Shown: piece by piece, positions 1 through 10,577 of the stretch
How positions within the stretch are numbered: position 1 is the stretch's first letter
Layout of the letters: every line of letters starts with the position of its first letter
NCBI GenBank assembly: GCA_014529385.2
Contig: CM043953.1
Coordinates: 72,421,872 to 72,485,871, forward strand
Length of the DNA stretch: 64,000 bases
DNA from: Adiantum capillus-veneris
Taxonomy: Eukaryota; Streptophyta; Polypodiopsida; Polypodiales; Pteridaceae
Direction of reading: 5' to 3'
Made by a program: the position numbers and the translations under genes
The notes under the pieces: model-generated
What the model was told of the DNA's origin: nothing
Database searches by the model: none
Seen by the model: the letters and a program-made list of their open reading frames with translations, nothing else

Positions 1-330
1 CCTGAATGGATGACTCTCCACGACCATAGCATAATTGTCTATCTGTAGTGCCACTCAAATATCTGAGAATCGACTTGATATCATCCCAATGCTTTTTACC
101 AAGGTTAGACATTAATCTGCTGACAACTCCCACTACGTGTGCAACATCAGGTCTTGTAGCCACCATGGCATACATGAGACTACCACAAGTTGAAGCATAA
201 GGAACCTTAGCCATTGCAGCTTTTTTCTCAGCAGATTTGGGACAGTCGTTTTTGCTAAGTTTCAAATATGCAGGAAATGGACTACTCAAACCCTTCCCCT
301 TCTGCATGTTGAAATGAGCACAAACCCTTC
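1..330 (-). pseudogene. Copia-1 RT C-terminal / RNase H start fragment
   Basis: The minus-strand translation contains the copia signatures YASTCGSLMYAMVATRPDVA and WDDIKSILRYLSGT, which belong to the region between the RT palm and RNase H. It runs off the left edge. It joins almost directly to the RT start upstream, so roughly 140 residues expected between the EGFV region and this segment, including the YVDD catalytic box, are absent. Confidence 0.85.
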
Positions 331-351
331 AGGTTGCTGCATATAAATCTC

Positions 352-738
352 TTATTCAAGATCGCTAAATAAGAAAGTTGTAATGACATCCATTTGATCA
401 AGCTCCATATCTTCAGTGGCAACCAAAGCAAGCAACATTCTCATTGTGGTCATTTTGACCACTGGAGAAAAGGTTTTTTGGAAATCGACACCATATTCTT
501 GCTTGAAACCTTTGGCCACTAAACGAGCTTTGTAATTGTCAATCTTCTTCTTGTAAAGCCATTTACAAGGCAATGCTTTCCTACCTTTTGACAACGGAAC
601 AAGTTTCCATATTTTTTTCTTTGCAATACTAGATAGCTCCCTCTTCATAGCATGTTCCCATTGAACATTATCATTGGCTAGCATAGCCTCTTTGTAACAA
701 GAAGGCTCACCACTATCTGTCAGCAAAACAAAATCCAC
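352..738 (-). pseudogene. Copia-1 reverse transcriptase N-terminal part
   Basis: An open stretch of 128 codons contains the conserved copia RT start: an LPCKWLYKKK-like segment, [34 protein letters not shown] and LDQMDVITTFLFSDLE. The first catalytic Asp (in QMDV) is present. The frame stops just where an EIYM-like motif follows, and the fingers/palm segment with YVDD is deleted. Non-functional. Confidence 0.9.
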
Positions 739-1114
739 CTCTGGAACAAAATATTCTGGCGAATGTAAGACTCTTTGAGATCTTCGCGGGGCTGATCAGA
801 ACTCATACTAGCCTGTGTAGTAAGTGACTCGGGAGTTGTCTGGACAAGAGGTGATACATCGAAAAACGTCACTTTTTGGAATTCAACCTCTTTCACTAGT
901 TGTCTATGCATCTTAGTCTCAAAGACAACATCACTGCTATGGATCACTGATCGACTTTTCGGATCCCATAAACAATAGAAATTGACCATCTACACCATAG
1001 CCAATGAAGATGTAAATCCCTCACTTAGGATCTATCTTAGCACGCAACTCCTTGGGTACATGTACATAAGCTTCACAGCCAAATGTGCGGAGTTTTTCAT
1101 AAGACAATTTATGT
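739..1114 (-). pseudogene. Copia-1 integrase C-terminal domain and linker to RT
   Basis: Minus-strand motifs FGCEAYVHVPKELRAKIDPK, then IFIGYG and LWDPKSRSVIHSSDVVF, are the standard copia integrase C-terminal region. A stop codon interrupts it near 1020. The segment at 720-989 is open for 89 codons and runs into the linker before RT. Confidence 0.85.
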
Positions 1115-1349
1115 CCTGACCACCTGGGGCAGTCACTTATCAGAAGATCCCTATATCACGTGCGTTCAAGAGGTAATTAATAATACCCCAATATACATAC
1201 TATACTTACACTGTGAGCCTATTTAAAAAACCCCCACCCCCCTCTAATGTATGCATAAAAGTATACATTTTGGTCTTATAATAATCCTCTCCGGTTAACT
1301 CACGTGATATCATACACATTCTAAAAAGTGACCGCCCCGGGCCTGACCA
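1115..1349. repeat. 8-bp target-site duplication flanking the 219-bp element
   Basis: CCTGACCA occurs at 1115-1122 and again at 1342-1349, immediately outside the two inverted-repeat ends. Removing the insert and one copy restores a continuous copia integrase reading region, which supports a true target duplication. Confidence 0.85.
1123..1341. mobile_element. 219-bp MITE-like element with terminal inverted repeats, inside copia integrase
   Basis: The ends are imperfect inverted repeats of about 50 bp: the left end begins CCTGGGGCAGTCACTTAT, and the reverse complement of the right end begins CCCGGGGCGGTCACTTTT. A perfect 10-bp subterminal pair (ATATCACGTG / CACGTGATAT) lies inside them. The 8-bp TSD fits hAT-type or other 8-bp-duplicating DNA transposons, but the termini are not the classic hAT CAGGG type, so the superfamily is left open. 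It has no coding capacity. Confidence 0.8.
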
Positions 1350-1804
1350 TAACTCCAAAGGTACATGAAATTGTAATGAAGCATGTGGTGATCTATTGAT
1401 CAAGTACACGGCTATGTATAATGCTTCAGTCCAAAACACTTGCGGTAAATTAGCTTGTGATAGCATAGACATAATCCGCTCTTGGATGGTCCTATTCATT
1501 CGTTCCACAACACCATTTTGTGCAGGGGTATAAGGAGCTGTATACTCACGCTTAATTTCCCTACTTAAACAAAAGTCTGTAAACTCTTTGGAGACATATT
1601 CTCCACAAAGCGCAAAGCTTTCAACTTATGTTCAGACTGAGTTTCAACACTGGATAAGAACTTTTTGAAGCAAGAAAAGGTCTCATCTTTAGACTTCATG
1701 GCGTAGACCCAAACATGCCCTGTTGCATCGTTAATAAATGTAACATAATAGGACGCACCACCATGGGATTTAGAAGGCATAGGCCCACATAAATCACTGT
1801 GCAC
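1350..1804 (-). pseudogene. Copia-1 integrase catalytic core
   Basis: The segment 1804-1565 encodes the start of the rve core: HSDLCGPMPSKSHGGASYYV, the first catalytic Asp in SDLCGP, and DATGHVWVYAMKSKDE. The segment 1508-1350 encodes MERMNRTIQERIMSML, the site of the catalytic Glu helix, then FWTEALYIAVYLINRSP. The second Asp region (1510-1600) is out of frame or stopped. Inactive through frameshifts and the insertion at 1341/1123. Confidence 0.88.
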
Positions 1805-1809
1805 AAGCT

Positions 1810-2486
1810 CTAAGAGATTCTTTCTTTGTCAAAATAATGTGTACGATGTGTCCGTGTTTGCTTTCCATTTTGATAGTGCTCACAAAAGGGAAAATAAAAA
1901 AATGAAAAAGACGGTAAGTAGCCCAAACGAGCAAGTGTCTCCATTCCCTTCTTTGACATATGTCCTAACCGGCTATGCCACAAAGCAACGGCGGTTGGCA
2001 GCTCGGTTACAGAAAGAACACTGTTTTTATTAGATACATAAAGAGGATAAAGTGAACCAACTTTAGAAACATGGGCTATAATAAGATGACCCTTCGCAAC
2101 ACGCCAAGACTGTTGATGAAAAGTGACTTTGTAACCCAAGTCATCAAGACGTACAACCGAAATCAGATTGCGTGTCAAGACTAGAACATTACGGACATTA
2201 TGGATGATAAACTTCACCCCATTTTCCATAAAATGGCAATATCACCTACGCCAACAATGTCACAAGAGTAGCAGTCACCAAGTGTAACAGAGCCAATGGT
2301 TTTCTCGTATAGTAAACCAATGCCTATGAGGTGTGACATGCAACAAAGCACCTGAATCAAGAATCCATGTATGAAATACTTCACCACTAACAAGGAGTTC
2401 AGTGGCATAGAACTCTGCAAAGATAGAGTTTCCTGTGCATCATAAAAGACACCATTATTTTCAGTCAACATATTAATGTCTTGCAC
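1810..2486 (-). pseudogene. Copia-1 protease and pre-integrase zinc region
   Basis: The minus strand at about 2420-2214 gives protease-like sequence with IGIGLLYEKTIGSVTLGDCY. The segment 2229-1810 gives the pre-integrase domain with LWHSRLGHMSKKGMETLARL, as in the copia HHCC zinc region. The expected second Cys pair is poorly preserved. Frames overlap with shifts, so no intact polyprotein remains. Confidence 0.82.
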
Positions 2487-2528
2487 ATCACTGTCATCTT
2501 GAACTATGTTCAGTTCTTCAATCTTAAC

Positions 2529-3281
2529 CTAACTCTTTGGTTTCTCCTCTTTATTATCATGATCTTTGCCTTTACCTTTGCCCTTGTCTTTGTCACGCTT
2601 CCAAGCATAACAATCCTTCTTTATGTGACCAAACTTATCACAATAATGGCATTGAACATTGTGGCAACTACGATACTTTGATCTACCCTTTGATGCATCT
2701 CTATTGCCCTCTTTGCTGGACTCACGTTCCGAAGAATGACCCTTACGTTGTTTATCATCCCTTTGCACATAATGAGCTTCACCATAATGCGAGCTAGTCA
2801 TGGTCTTTCGACGCATCTCCTTTGACAAAAGTGCACTAGTAATATCATCATATTTTAGAGTACCATTAGGAGAAGAATTACTAACAGATGTGCAAAAGAT
2901 ATCCCAAGAGGGTGGCAACGAACAAAGCAAAAAGATTGATTTCATCTCATCATCAATGGTCATGCGCTGTGCACGAATCTGTGCAAAAAGAGAATCAAAA
3001 TCATTGATATGGATAGCAACGCTAGGTGAGTCCTTCATACAAAGGTTGAAAAGTTTTCGCATCATGAAAACCTTATTGCTAGCCGTATGCTTTTCGTAAG
3101 TGTCACATAATTTCTGCCATAAAGCATGAGCAGTCTTGCATTCTAACACTGAAAAGTACACCGACTCACCAAGGTGCAATCTAATCGTAGACCTGCATAG
3201 CTCATCAAGCTCCTCCCACTGAAACTCAGTCATGTGCATATCTTCAGTTCTAGCCGCATAGGCAATAGGCAACTTTTGCAA
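2529..3281 (-). pseudogene. Copia-1 Gag (UBN2-type with CCHC zinc knuckle)
   Basis: An open frame of about 250 codons. It contains the copia Gag signatures LDELCRSTIRLHLGESV, AHALWQKLCDTYEK and LLCSLPPSWDIF, and ends with an intact zinc knuckle CHYCDKFGHIKKDC (C-X2-C-X4-H-X4-C) followed by a Lys/Asp-rich tail. The N-terminus is lost at the junction near 3285. Gag would form the particle shell and bind element RNA. This is the best-preserved part of the element. Confidence 0.88.
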
Positions 3282-3300
3282 TCCATTGTTTCATTCCAGA

Positions 3301-3890
3301 ACGAAACACATTGATGTGCATTATCACTTCAGTCGTGATTGCCTGGCAAACAAGAGCTTTGATTTAGTGAAGATTGCTATGTTAGAGAACATAGCGGATA
3401 CACTCACTAAAAGTCTCTCCAGCCATGAATTTCAGCACTATCGTGAGTTGATGGGCATTGGGTGAAGCGTGGTTCTTTTCCATTGTTATGGTCTCCCACA
3501 TTGGCCATCAAGTGGGAGAATGTTAGGTTTAATGGCCATGTGGCCTATCACCCATCACTAACTGCTAATAACCCTAAGTGTACAGCTATACACTTGTATG
3601 AGCCACTAACACAAAGTAGAGTGTGTATTGTGCCTAAGTGCATAAGATAGAGAAGAAAGAAAGGGAGCACATAGTGTGTGTCATCTCTCCCCCTCCAACT
3701 TGTGTGTGTGGCTATGGTGGTGTGTGTGTGAGTGTGTGTGTGTATTGATCTTCCTCTTCCGCTGTGCTCCAGACTCCTCTCCTTCACCAAGATCTCCCAC
3801 TAGACGAGGTAACCACCCAACTTCCTTGCTCGCATTGAAAAGTGCAACATACAGCCTGAATGGTGGAAGACGAAGTGCAATTTTGGAGTG
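3301..3890 (+). mobile_element. Copia-3: 3' end of a plus-strand copia element (RNase H tail, PPT, LTR)
   Basis: The segment 3301-3465 is an open copia RNase H C-terminus (TKHIDVHYHF, then ADTLTKSL) ending in TGA. A purine tract AGTGGGAGAA (about 3511-3520) is followed at 3521 by TGTTAGGTTT, the usual copia PPT and LTR start. The LTR runs to about 3890, where minus-strand copia-2 begins; its exact end is unclear. Only the 3' tail survives, so it is a truncated insertion or rearrangement. Confidence 0.75.
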
Positions 3891-3894
3891 ATGT

Positions 3895-4205
3895 ACCACT
3901 GCCTTGAGCCTTGCTTTAGTCCATACAAAGCTTTCTTGAGTCTACACACCAGTTCTGCCATTGTTGGCTTCTCACGTTTACTCCCAACATCTTTTATCTG
4001 CATCATGTAGACATCTCCTTAAAGATGCCCATGAAGAAACGCCGTCTCCACATTTATCTAGACTAATTACATGTCCTCCATGGCTTCTAGACCAAGCACA
4101 AGATATAGTGTAGTCATCTTGACCATTGGAGAAAATATCTCATCAAAATCCACGCCTTTCTTTTGCTTGAATCCTTTAGCAACCAACCTAGCCTTATTAT
4201 TAGGT
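3895..4205 (-). pseudogene. Copia-2 reverse transcriptase fragment
   Basis: Minus-strand motifs [33 protein letters not shown] and, after shifts, CRLKKALYGLKQGSRQWY are copia RT. The piece is the continuation of the copia-2 integrase found at 6460-7390. The two are separated by plus-strand element D, and about 40 residues at the junction are missing. Confidence 0.85.
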
Positions 4206-4213
4206 TTGATCAT

Positions 4214-4286
<73 letters not shown>

Positions 4287-4433
4287 TCTTGCTTTTGGTA
4301 TAACCTAACCATAATCACCATCTCGCTAATCCTAACATTAACACCATGTTTAAGCTAAGGATTCGCCCTCTATAGACTAATGCTAATCATTGGTGATTAG
4401 CGAGTAAGCTTCTGCATCAACTAACCCATCAAG
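4206..4433 (+). repeat. Element D left LTR (5'-truncated)
   Basis: It begins at the (CT)n tract and ends near CCCATCA just before the PBS-like TGGTATCAAAGG. It matches the distal part of the right copy at 6319-6457 with many substitutions and small indels, so the insertion is old. Confidence 0.6.
4216..4284. repeat. (CT)n microsatellite
   Basis: About 69 bp of uninterrupted CT. It marks the junction between copia-2 and the element D LTR. The equivalent tract in the other LTR is at 6319-6356. Confidence 0.98.
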
Positions 4434-6129
4434 TGGTATCAAAGGCGACGGTTGGCACCTAGGATTAATTAACCTCTCCCTCTTCCTAAACACTAGCATT
4501 TCTAATTAAGCTTGTGCACATTCTTGGCAATACCAATGAGCCACTACCCTTCTTGATTAGTGAGATTTTGATTAACGACTTTCCAATAATTGCATGTGTG
4601 TGTGTTTGTAAATCTTTTCTTTGGTATTCCATTGTGTTTATTTTCAGCCGATTTGGTATTAGCATTGCTATCATCATATTATCCAACTAATTTTGCATTT
4701 CATGTGTGTGCATTGTGCTCATCAATGCCATTTGTAGAGCTATTGAATGTCAACATTGCTTGTGATTCAACACTCCAATTGTGCACCCAACATCCCTTTG
4801 ATTTTAGCTTCATTTTGAGCCCTTAAACTCTAAAATCCGAGCCCTTAACACCTCCTTATTACATTTCTATCTTTAGGTGTGTGTAGTATGTGTGTGAGCT
4901 CATGCTAATTTGGCTTTTATATCCTATTTTAGGAGATCACCCACAAGCAAACAAGATCTGTGTGGTGGCTAGTGCAATATATATAGAATGTTCGTTGCAT
5001 TGGTAGGGGCTCAAGCTATCTTGCCTATTTTAGAAATGGAGCAACCCGGGTGGAGTTGAATTCAAGCACTCAATTGCATTGCATAATCCTGTCGGGTCCG
5101 AACGGATGCCCAAAACTGCACCAATTCTTTTTCAATCGATCAATCGTCTGCATCGGTCATTCAATCACGTGACTACCCACTATCGGCTAGCTAGCCGCCT
5201 CCCAAGCGGGGCCTCACACAGTCCTCAGCCTCAAAGGAACCCTTACCAAGGGGCTCTTCTTGTGGCCATTAAGCTTAAAATCCCAAGCTTGTTAAGCAAC
5301 AACTCCCATGAGAAGAAGGGCAGCATCAGCTAGCTTCAAAGATCATTCGAAAGCTCCCCATCAAGCATTCAAAGGGATTTTCCGAGCTTCAAAGGGTTCT
5401 CTCTTATGGCACTTCAAGGCTTTGGTAGTCGTGAAGAGGTGCTTCTCAAAAGAGAAGAATTTCACATTCGGCCAAAGAAATCCCTTTTGTAAAATCCCTT
5501 GGGGATTCATTTGTATGAAGCACACTTTAATATTTATGCGAACATTTGTGTTATGACACGAGAATTAGCCATTGCCTTGAAATATCAAGGTAAGACCTTT
5601 CTCATGAGCACATACATAAGCACACAAATCGAAATGTATGCATGCTATGCACAATCAGTTACAAAGATAGTATCCTCTACAAATTGGACCAATGAACAAG
5701 AACAACATTGACATATCAATGAAGATAAAGAAATGACATGATGAAAATGCCTGAAGATAAAGCAAACAACATGAAGATGAGAGAGGACAACAACAACAAA
5801 TGAAGATGGAGCATAATTTGACGACAACACACAACTTTGCAGATTTGAAGATGGCATCAACGACACTTATGGCCTTCCGACATTGGGACCACATACATAA
5901 AACATTTTGAAAGAACCACATTTGTATTTTGACCTACCACCTAGTTGCCTGCAAATCTCTAGGGGAGATGCACATTTTGATCTTATACCCGATTCACAAT
6001 TCTCTAGGTAGGACACCTTTATATTTTAGGTGCTACATCACAAAAAATGATGCTCATATATGAACCCATGAACCACAAAACACATGAAACTTTTGTAAAA
6101 ACCCAAGTTTGGCTTAAGGGGGACATTTT

Positions 6130-6315
6130 TTAGGGTAAGCCCAACTTGTGGCACCATGTGGGAAAGCCCTCTAGCCACCTAGGAAAAGATAAAAGATGAC
6201 ATGGTCGAATAGCAAGAGGATGCAGCCTCTCTAGCCAATGATTGTAAATCACTAAGCCTATATTAAGGCTACTTTCTAATGAATATATTGCATTTTGAGC
6301 ACTGACATTGTGTCT

Positions 6316-6358
<43 letters not shown>

Positions 6359-6457
6359 GCTCTTGCTTTTGGCATAGCCTAACCCTAATCACCATTAACA
6401 CCATGGTTAAGCTAAGGCTAATGCCAATCATCAACGATTAGGGAGTAAGCTTCCACA
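6130..6457 (+). repeat. Element D right LTR
   Basis: It starts just after the purine tract, at a degenerate LTR start (TTTAGGGTAAGCCC, probably once TG-initial), contains the (CT)n tract at 6319-6356, and ends near CCACATCA at 6457, where minus-strand copia-2 coding resumes. Confidence 0.6.
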
Positions 6458-6459
6458 TC

Positions 6460-7390
6460 AATCACTTCACGCTATCTTCCATTTGAATAGCTTCTTTATA
6501 ATAAGTGGGCTCACTGCAGTCAGTGACTAACAAATAGTCCACTGCTGGCTGAAAACACTCAAGTGTACGAGAGACACAAGTAGATCTTCTAAGTTCTTAA
6601 CTACTGGATTCCTCTCTCTTTGGAGCAACATTTGTTTGTGTACTAGTGGAAGGTGCATCACTAGCAGGTTCATCATTCTACGTAGCTGGTGATGGGTAAC
6701 ATCCTCAAACCTTACTTTGTGATGCTCAATCTCTTTCACTGGCTATCTATGCATCTTAGACTCGTTGAATATTGCATGTGAGCTACGTATAGCCCTCTTA
6801 GATTTCGAGTGCTAGAGACGATATCCCATCTCTCTGTCACACCATATCCAATGAAGATGCACTTGTGTGATGTGGGATCCAGCTTCTATTTAAGCTTCTT
6901 TGGCACATGTGAGAATCGCTCACACCCAAATACACGTAATCTATCGTAATTAGGCGTTTTCCCGTCCATATCTCTTGAAAAATGAGATACTCCCAAAACT
7001 CTTGAGGTAAAGTGGCCGTAGACAACAAATAAGTAACTCGTTCCTGGATAGTCCTATTCATCCTTTCTACCACATCGTTTTGAGCGAGTGTGTAAGGCGT
7101 CGTGAACTATCTTCTAATGCCTCGTTTATTGCAGAAGTCCTTGAACTCATAGAAGATATACCCGCCTCCATTGTCAATTTGCAAAGCTTTAAGCTTTCTA
7201 CCTGATTGGTTTCTACCATTGCGAAGAACTTATAAAAGACTAAAGATTTTGTTCTTTTGTTTTAAGAGATAAACCCACACCTTTCTAGTAGAGTAATCTA
7301 TGAATGTTAGGAAGTATAGTGCTCCCTCTAGAGACTTAACATGCCTAGGTCTGCATAAGTCTCTAGAAAAGATCTAAAGGCTTCATTTGG
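6460..7390 (-). pseudogene. Copia-2 integrase and integrase-RT linker
   Basis: Minus-strand 7073-6837 encodes MVERMNRTIQERVTYLL, then PQEFWEYLIFQEIWTGK. The stretch 6739-6527 encodes the linker (MKEIEHHKVRFEDV). From 7380 to 7074 a broken integrase core can be read in several frames. The element is interrupted by D on its RT side, and abuts plus-strand gypsy element E1 at about 7390, where its upstream part is missing. Confidence 0.82.
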
Positions 7391-7439
7391 CTTTAAAAAA
7401 CCTCACACAACGACCGTCACAAAAGGCTATGCAAACTCA

Positions 7440-8660
7440 AAGACTAGTCACCGTCTCAGAAAGGGCTCTTTCGGACCAAGTCTCAGACTAAGAAGAAGAA
7501 GAAAACACGAAAGAAGAGATCGCAAAAGGCAGCGAAGTCAGACCCCATTTCAAAGACCAACATAGGGACTGGTGACGACCCCGTATATATGAACGATGCT
7601 GAAGAGGATTCTGATTCAGGTGAAACCATGGAGACCAAAACGATCGCTAGGAAAGAAACCAACAAGGAAGATCATCATGAGCCACAATGGCCAGGACCCA
7701 AGAAGAAGATAAGAACTTACCCAAACTCTACATAGGAGATTGAGCGAGTCAAGCAATTAAGGAGTTTGGTAGAAGATACCGAAAGGGATCTAGAGCCAGC
7801 ACCTAGGCAGATTCAGATTATAGACGTAGTGTTCCCTACGCAACAACAACCTCACAAGTCCATAGACCCCTAGCCATACCTAGTAAAAAAGAAAGTGACT
7901 TAAAGTCATGGGAAAGTGGGCGTACTCACTTCTTGTTGGACAGAATGTTTACAAAGGGACTACCTGACCCTATCAAAGAAATGGAGATCCCATCTTCCCC
8001 ACATCAAGGGACTAAAGCCCAAAAGGTGCCGTTAAATATTGCCAAGTTAATGGATTTCATGGCTTCAGAAGTTAGAACCAACATCATGTCCAAACTATAT
8101 GGAGACCCCGAGCTATTCTTAGCTCTTCAAGCTTTCCTCAATGGAGAACTAAAAGTCGGAGGGCTACCACAATTTTCACAGATGGATGGAGCTAGGGAGA
8201 TGCAAATAGAGGAGGAACACTTAGATCCACAACCCAACCTAGATGAGAACTATATTGTAGAAATACTTGTTAACAAGTTGGGACAATACTTTGAGGGCGA
8301 TGAATCCAATGCAACCATACCAATCACTATCGAGGGATTAACTGTGAAAGGAATCCTTGATGGTGGCACTGGGATTAGCATTGTGACTAAAAATTGATGG
8401 GAAACTATGGGAAGACCTCACCTTGGGACCACAACCATAGTAGTGAAGATGGCCAATGGGTCTATTGTTAAACCTATTGGGATGCTATAAGATCTCAAGA
8501 TTAAGGTCTTTGGACACAAAATAAGAAATACCTTCATTGTTATGGATTCCTCCGAGCACACTATGACATCTGAGACGATCTTAGGATGTCCTTTCATGAG
8601 GGAAGCAAAAATGGTGCATGACTAGTCTAAAAACCATGTCTACTTGCAGCTCCAAGATTT
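7440..8660 (+). pseudogene. E1 Gag tail and first aspartic protease
   Basis: A Lys-rich stretch (7480-7700) leads into an open frame at 7933-8394. It ends with the retropepsin active site ILDGGTGISIVTK (DGG where DSG/DTG is common) at about 8359-8394. After a stop, the downstream ILGCPFM-type motif is readable at about 8580-8600, as expected for a retroviral-type protease. The neighbouring sequence GDESNATIPITIEGLTVKG parallels the element A protease. Confidence 0.75.
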
Positions 8661-9515
8661 TGTCATTCGAGTGGATCTTGTAACTGGGGTCGAGCACATC
8701 CTCTAGGAAACAAATTTTAATTGATCATAGATCTAACACCACAATTCACTCAGCCCCATTGCAGTATTGTTACACATGTAAAATGGACACTGATGTTGGG
8801 AAAGATTCTCCTTATATGGATGTTCTACCTGGGATGACTGAGTCTGACAATGTGGATTGGGTCCACCTAGTAGCAACCATAGACACTTGGGGAAATAGGG
8901 GGACGACCTAGGCAACACATAAGGGGGATGAAATGCCACCACTCATACCTTTAAATATGATAGAAGCAATGCATATAGCTTATGCTGACCTACAAGATGA
9001 AGGTTTGATTGACATTGGAACCAATAGCGTTTCACAAGACTATAGCCCACACGATTTGGAGTCAGAATCATCAATTGAAATTGACTCTAAGGACAAAGAA
9101 TCTGAGTTGAATCTTAGTGCAAATGGGGACAAACCATTCAAGGCCCAGTGGTACCCTAGACGACAATCTATTGAAGGGAGCAGAAGACACAAGTAGCCAT
9201 TCATCTAGTGACTCTTCACTTGACATCGGCCGTAATCGAAAATTAGACAAGAAGAGTAAGAGGTATAAGAGGCGACGTTATAGCAAATGTGCGTGCTAAA
9301 AATGAAAAGAAATATACCGCAAAATGGCTTAATTATATAGGGGCATGCGATGCTCATCGGAAGCTGGTAGATAGCTGGGGTGAATACCTTCAAAGAGTTA
9401 TGTGGTGTAGTCCACAACCCATTGACATCGCACAGTTATAGGCTATAGAGAAGCCAATTTGAGCCATACCGTAAGGAGACGACAAAATTGAGAGTTAACT
9501 CAACAACAAAAGGAA
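8661..9515 (+). other. E1 protease-RT spacer
   Basis: Low-conservation linker between protease and RT. Short Asp/Glu/Ser-rich open pieces (8933-9196 and 9117-9299) can be read, but no domain is recognised. Confidence 0.5.
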
Positions 9516-10577
9516 GTGAAAGTGAAATCACAGTCCACAGAACAACAAGACCCCATAGACTTACACCCTGCACCCAATCATTTCAAATCCTACACCACCG
9601 AGGAGCATAAGATTGTGTATACAAAGGCTCCAAAACTTATCGATGGAAGTAATGGAGTCTATGATGGTCCAGTGATAGTTAAGAAAATAGAGTTAGCAGA
9701 CCCAGGAGAGGAGTCCAAACTTGTTTTCATTGCCCAAGGTCTGACAGAGACTGCACAATATGTACTTAAAGAACTTCTCAAGGAATTCAAGGATATATTT
9801 GCTTGGACATATCATGATATGAAAGGTGTTCCACCTTCCGTGGTGCAACACACAATCCCCATGAATAGCATGGCTAAACCAGCCCAGCAACGACCCTACC
9901 CAATGAATCCTAAGTATGCAAAGATTGTTCAAGAAGAGATTGAAAAGCTTGTCAAATGCGGATTCATATACCCTATTGAGCACTCAGAATGGGTGTCTCC
10001 AATAGTGATTGTGTCAAAAAAGAATGGGAAACTCAAAGTGTGCGTGGATCTCAAAAAGGTCAATGCCGCCACTAGGAGGGACCATTACCCCTTGCTATAT
10101 TCAGAACATGTGCTTGAAAGAGTTGCATGAAAGGAAGCTTATAGCTTTTTAGATGGGTACTCTGGATACAATCAAATCACGATTGCAATAGAGGACCAAG
10201 CTAAAACGGCTTTTATAACCTAATTTGGAGTGTTCCTATTTCGTGTCATGGCTTTTGGCTTAATCAATGCTTTGGCTACCTTCCAAAGATTAATAAACAG
10301 TGCTTTTAAAGAATATTTGAGGGAGTTTTGTGAAGCTTTCTTAGATGACCTTTGTGTTTATTCTTCTTGGAAAGAACATCTATCATGTTTACGAAAATTG
10401 TTTGAGAAGTGCAGATTGTATTGCATCTCCTTAAACCCTCAAATACCAAATTTGGGTTAAACATGGAGTCATTTTAGAGCATATAGTGTCCACAAATGGG
10501 ATTTCCATAGATGAGGAAAAAATTAAAGACTTTGTTGAATTGCCACCACCTACAACTATAAAGGAGTTAAAAGGTTC
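9516..10577 (+). pseudogene. E1 reverse transcriptase
   Basis: The segment 9516-10127 has the RT start: QRPYPMNPKYAKIVQEEIEK, FIYPIEHSEWVSPIVIVSKK and KLKVCVDLKKVNAATRRDHY. A stop follows, then FLDGYSGYNQITIAI and, in 10230-10457, MAFGLINALATFQRLINSAF and AFLDDLCVYSS with the catalytic DD pair at 10344-10349. The thumb region (about 10460-10570) is frameshifted. All catalytic motifs are visible but split by at least three lesions. Confidence 0.92.

Larger units (their letters stand above)
1..3285 (-). mobile_element. Copia-1: degenerate Ty1/copia retrotransposon, cut by the left edge
   Basis: Read on the minus strand, the order is gag (3281-2529), protease and pre-integrase zinc region (2486-1810), integrase (1804 to about 990), RT start (738-352) and RT/RNase H end (330-1). 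Protease-integrase-RT-RNase H is the diagnostic Ty1/copia order. Reading frames are broken repeatedly, a 219-bp element sits inside integrase, and the RT has an internal deletion. The 5' LTR and gag N-terminus are missing: at about 3285-3300 the sequence switches abruptly to a plus-strand copia tail. The 3' LTR would lie left of the window. Confidence 0.9.
4206..6457 (+). mobile_element. Element D: non-autonomous LTR retrotransposon inserted in copia-2
   Basis: Two related segments (about 4284-4430 and 6357-6457) both follow a (CT)n tract and share GCTCTTGCTTTTGG, CCTAACC and AGTAAGCTTC. The left copy is followed by a primer-binding-site-like TGGTATCAAAGG at about 4435. The right copy is preceded by a purine tract TTAAGGGGGACA at about 6114-6125. 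This is the LTR-PBS-internal-PPT-LTR plan. The internal 1.7 kb (4450-6113) has no recognisable gag or pol, so D depends on other elements. The left LTR is truncated at the CT tract. Confidence 0.65.

Noticed and set aside
4067-4321. An 84-codon frame fusing an Arg-Glu repeat to RT
   Set aside because: The Arg-Glu part is the CT microsatellite read on the minus strand; only the RT part is real.
7483-7665. Minus-strand hydrophobic ORF of 60 codons
   Set aside because: Antisense shadow of the E1 Lys/Glu-rich coding region.
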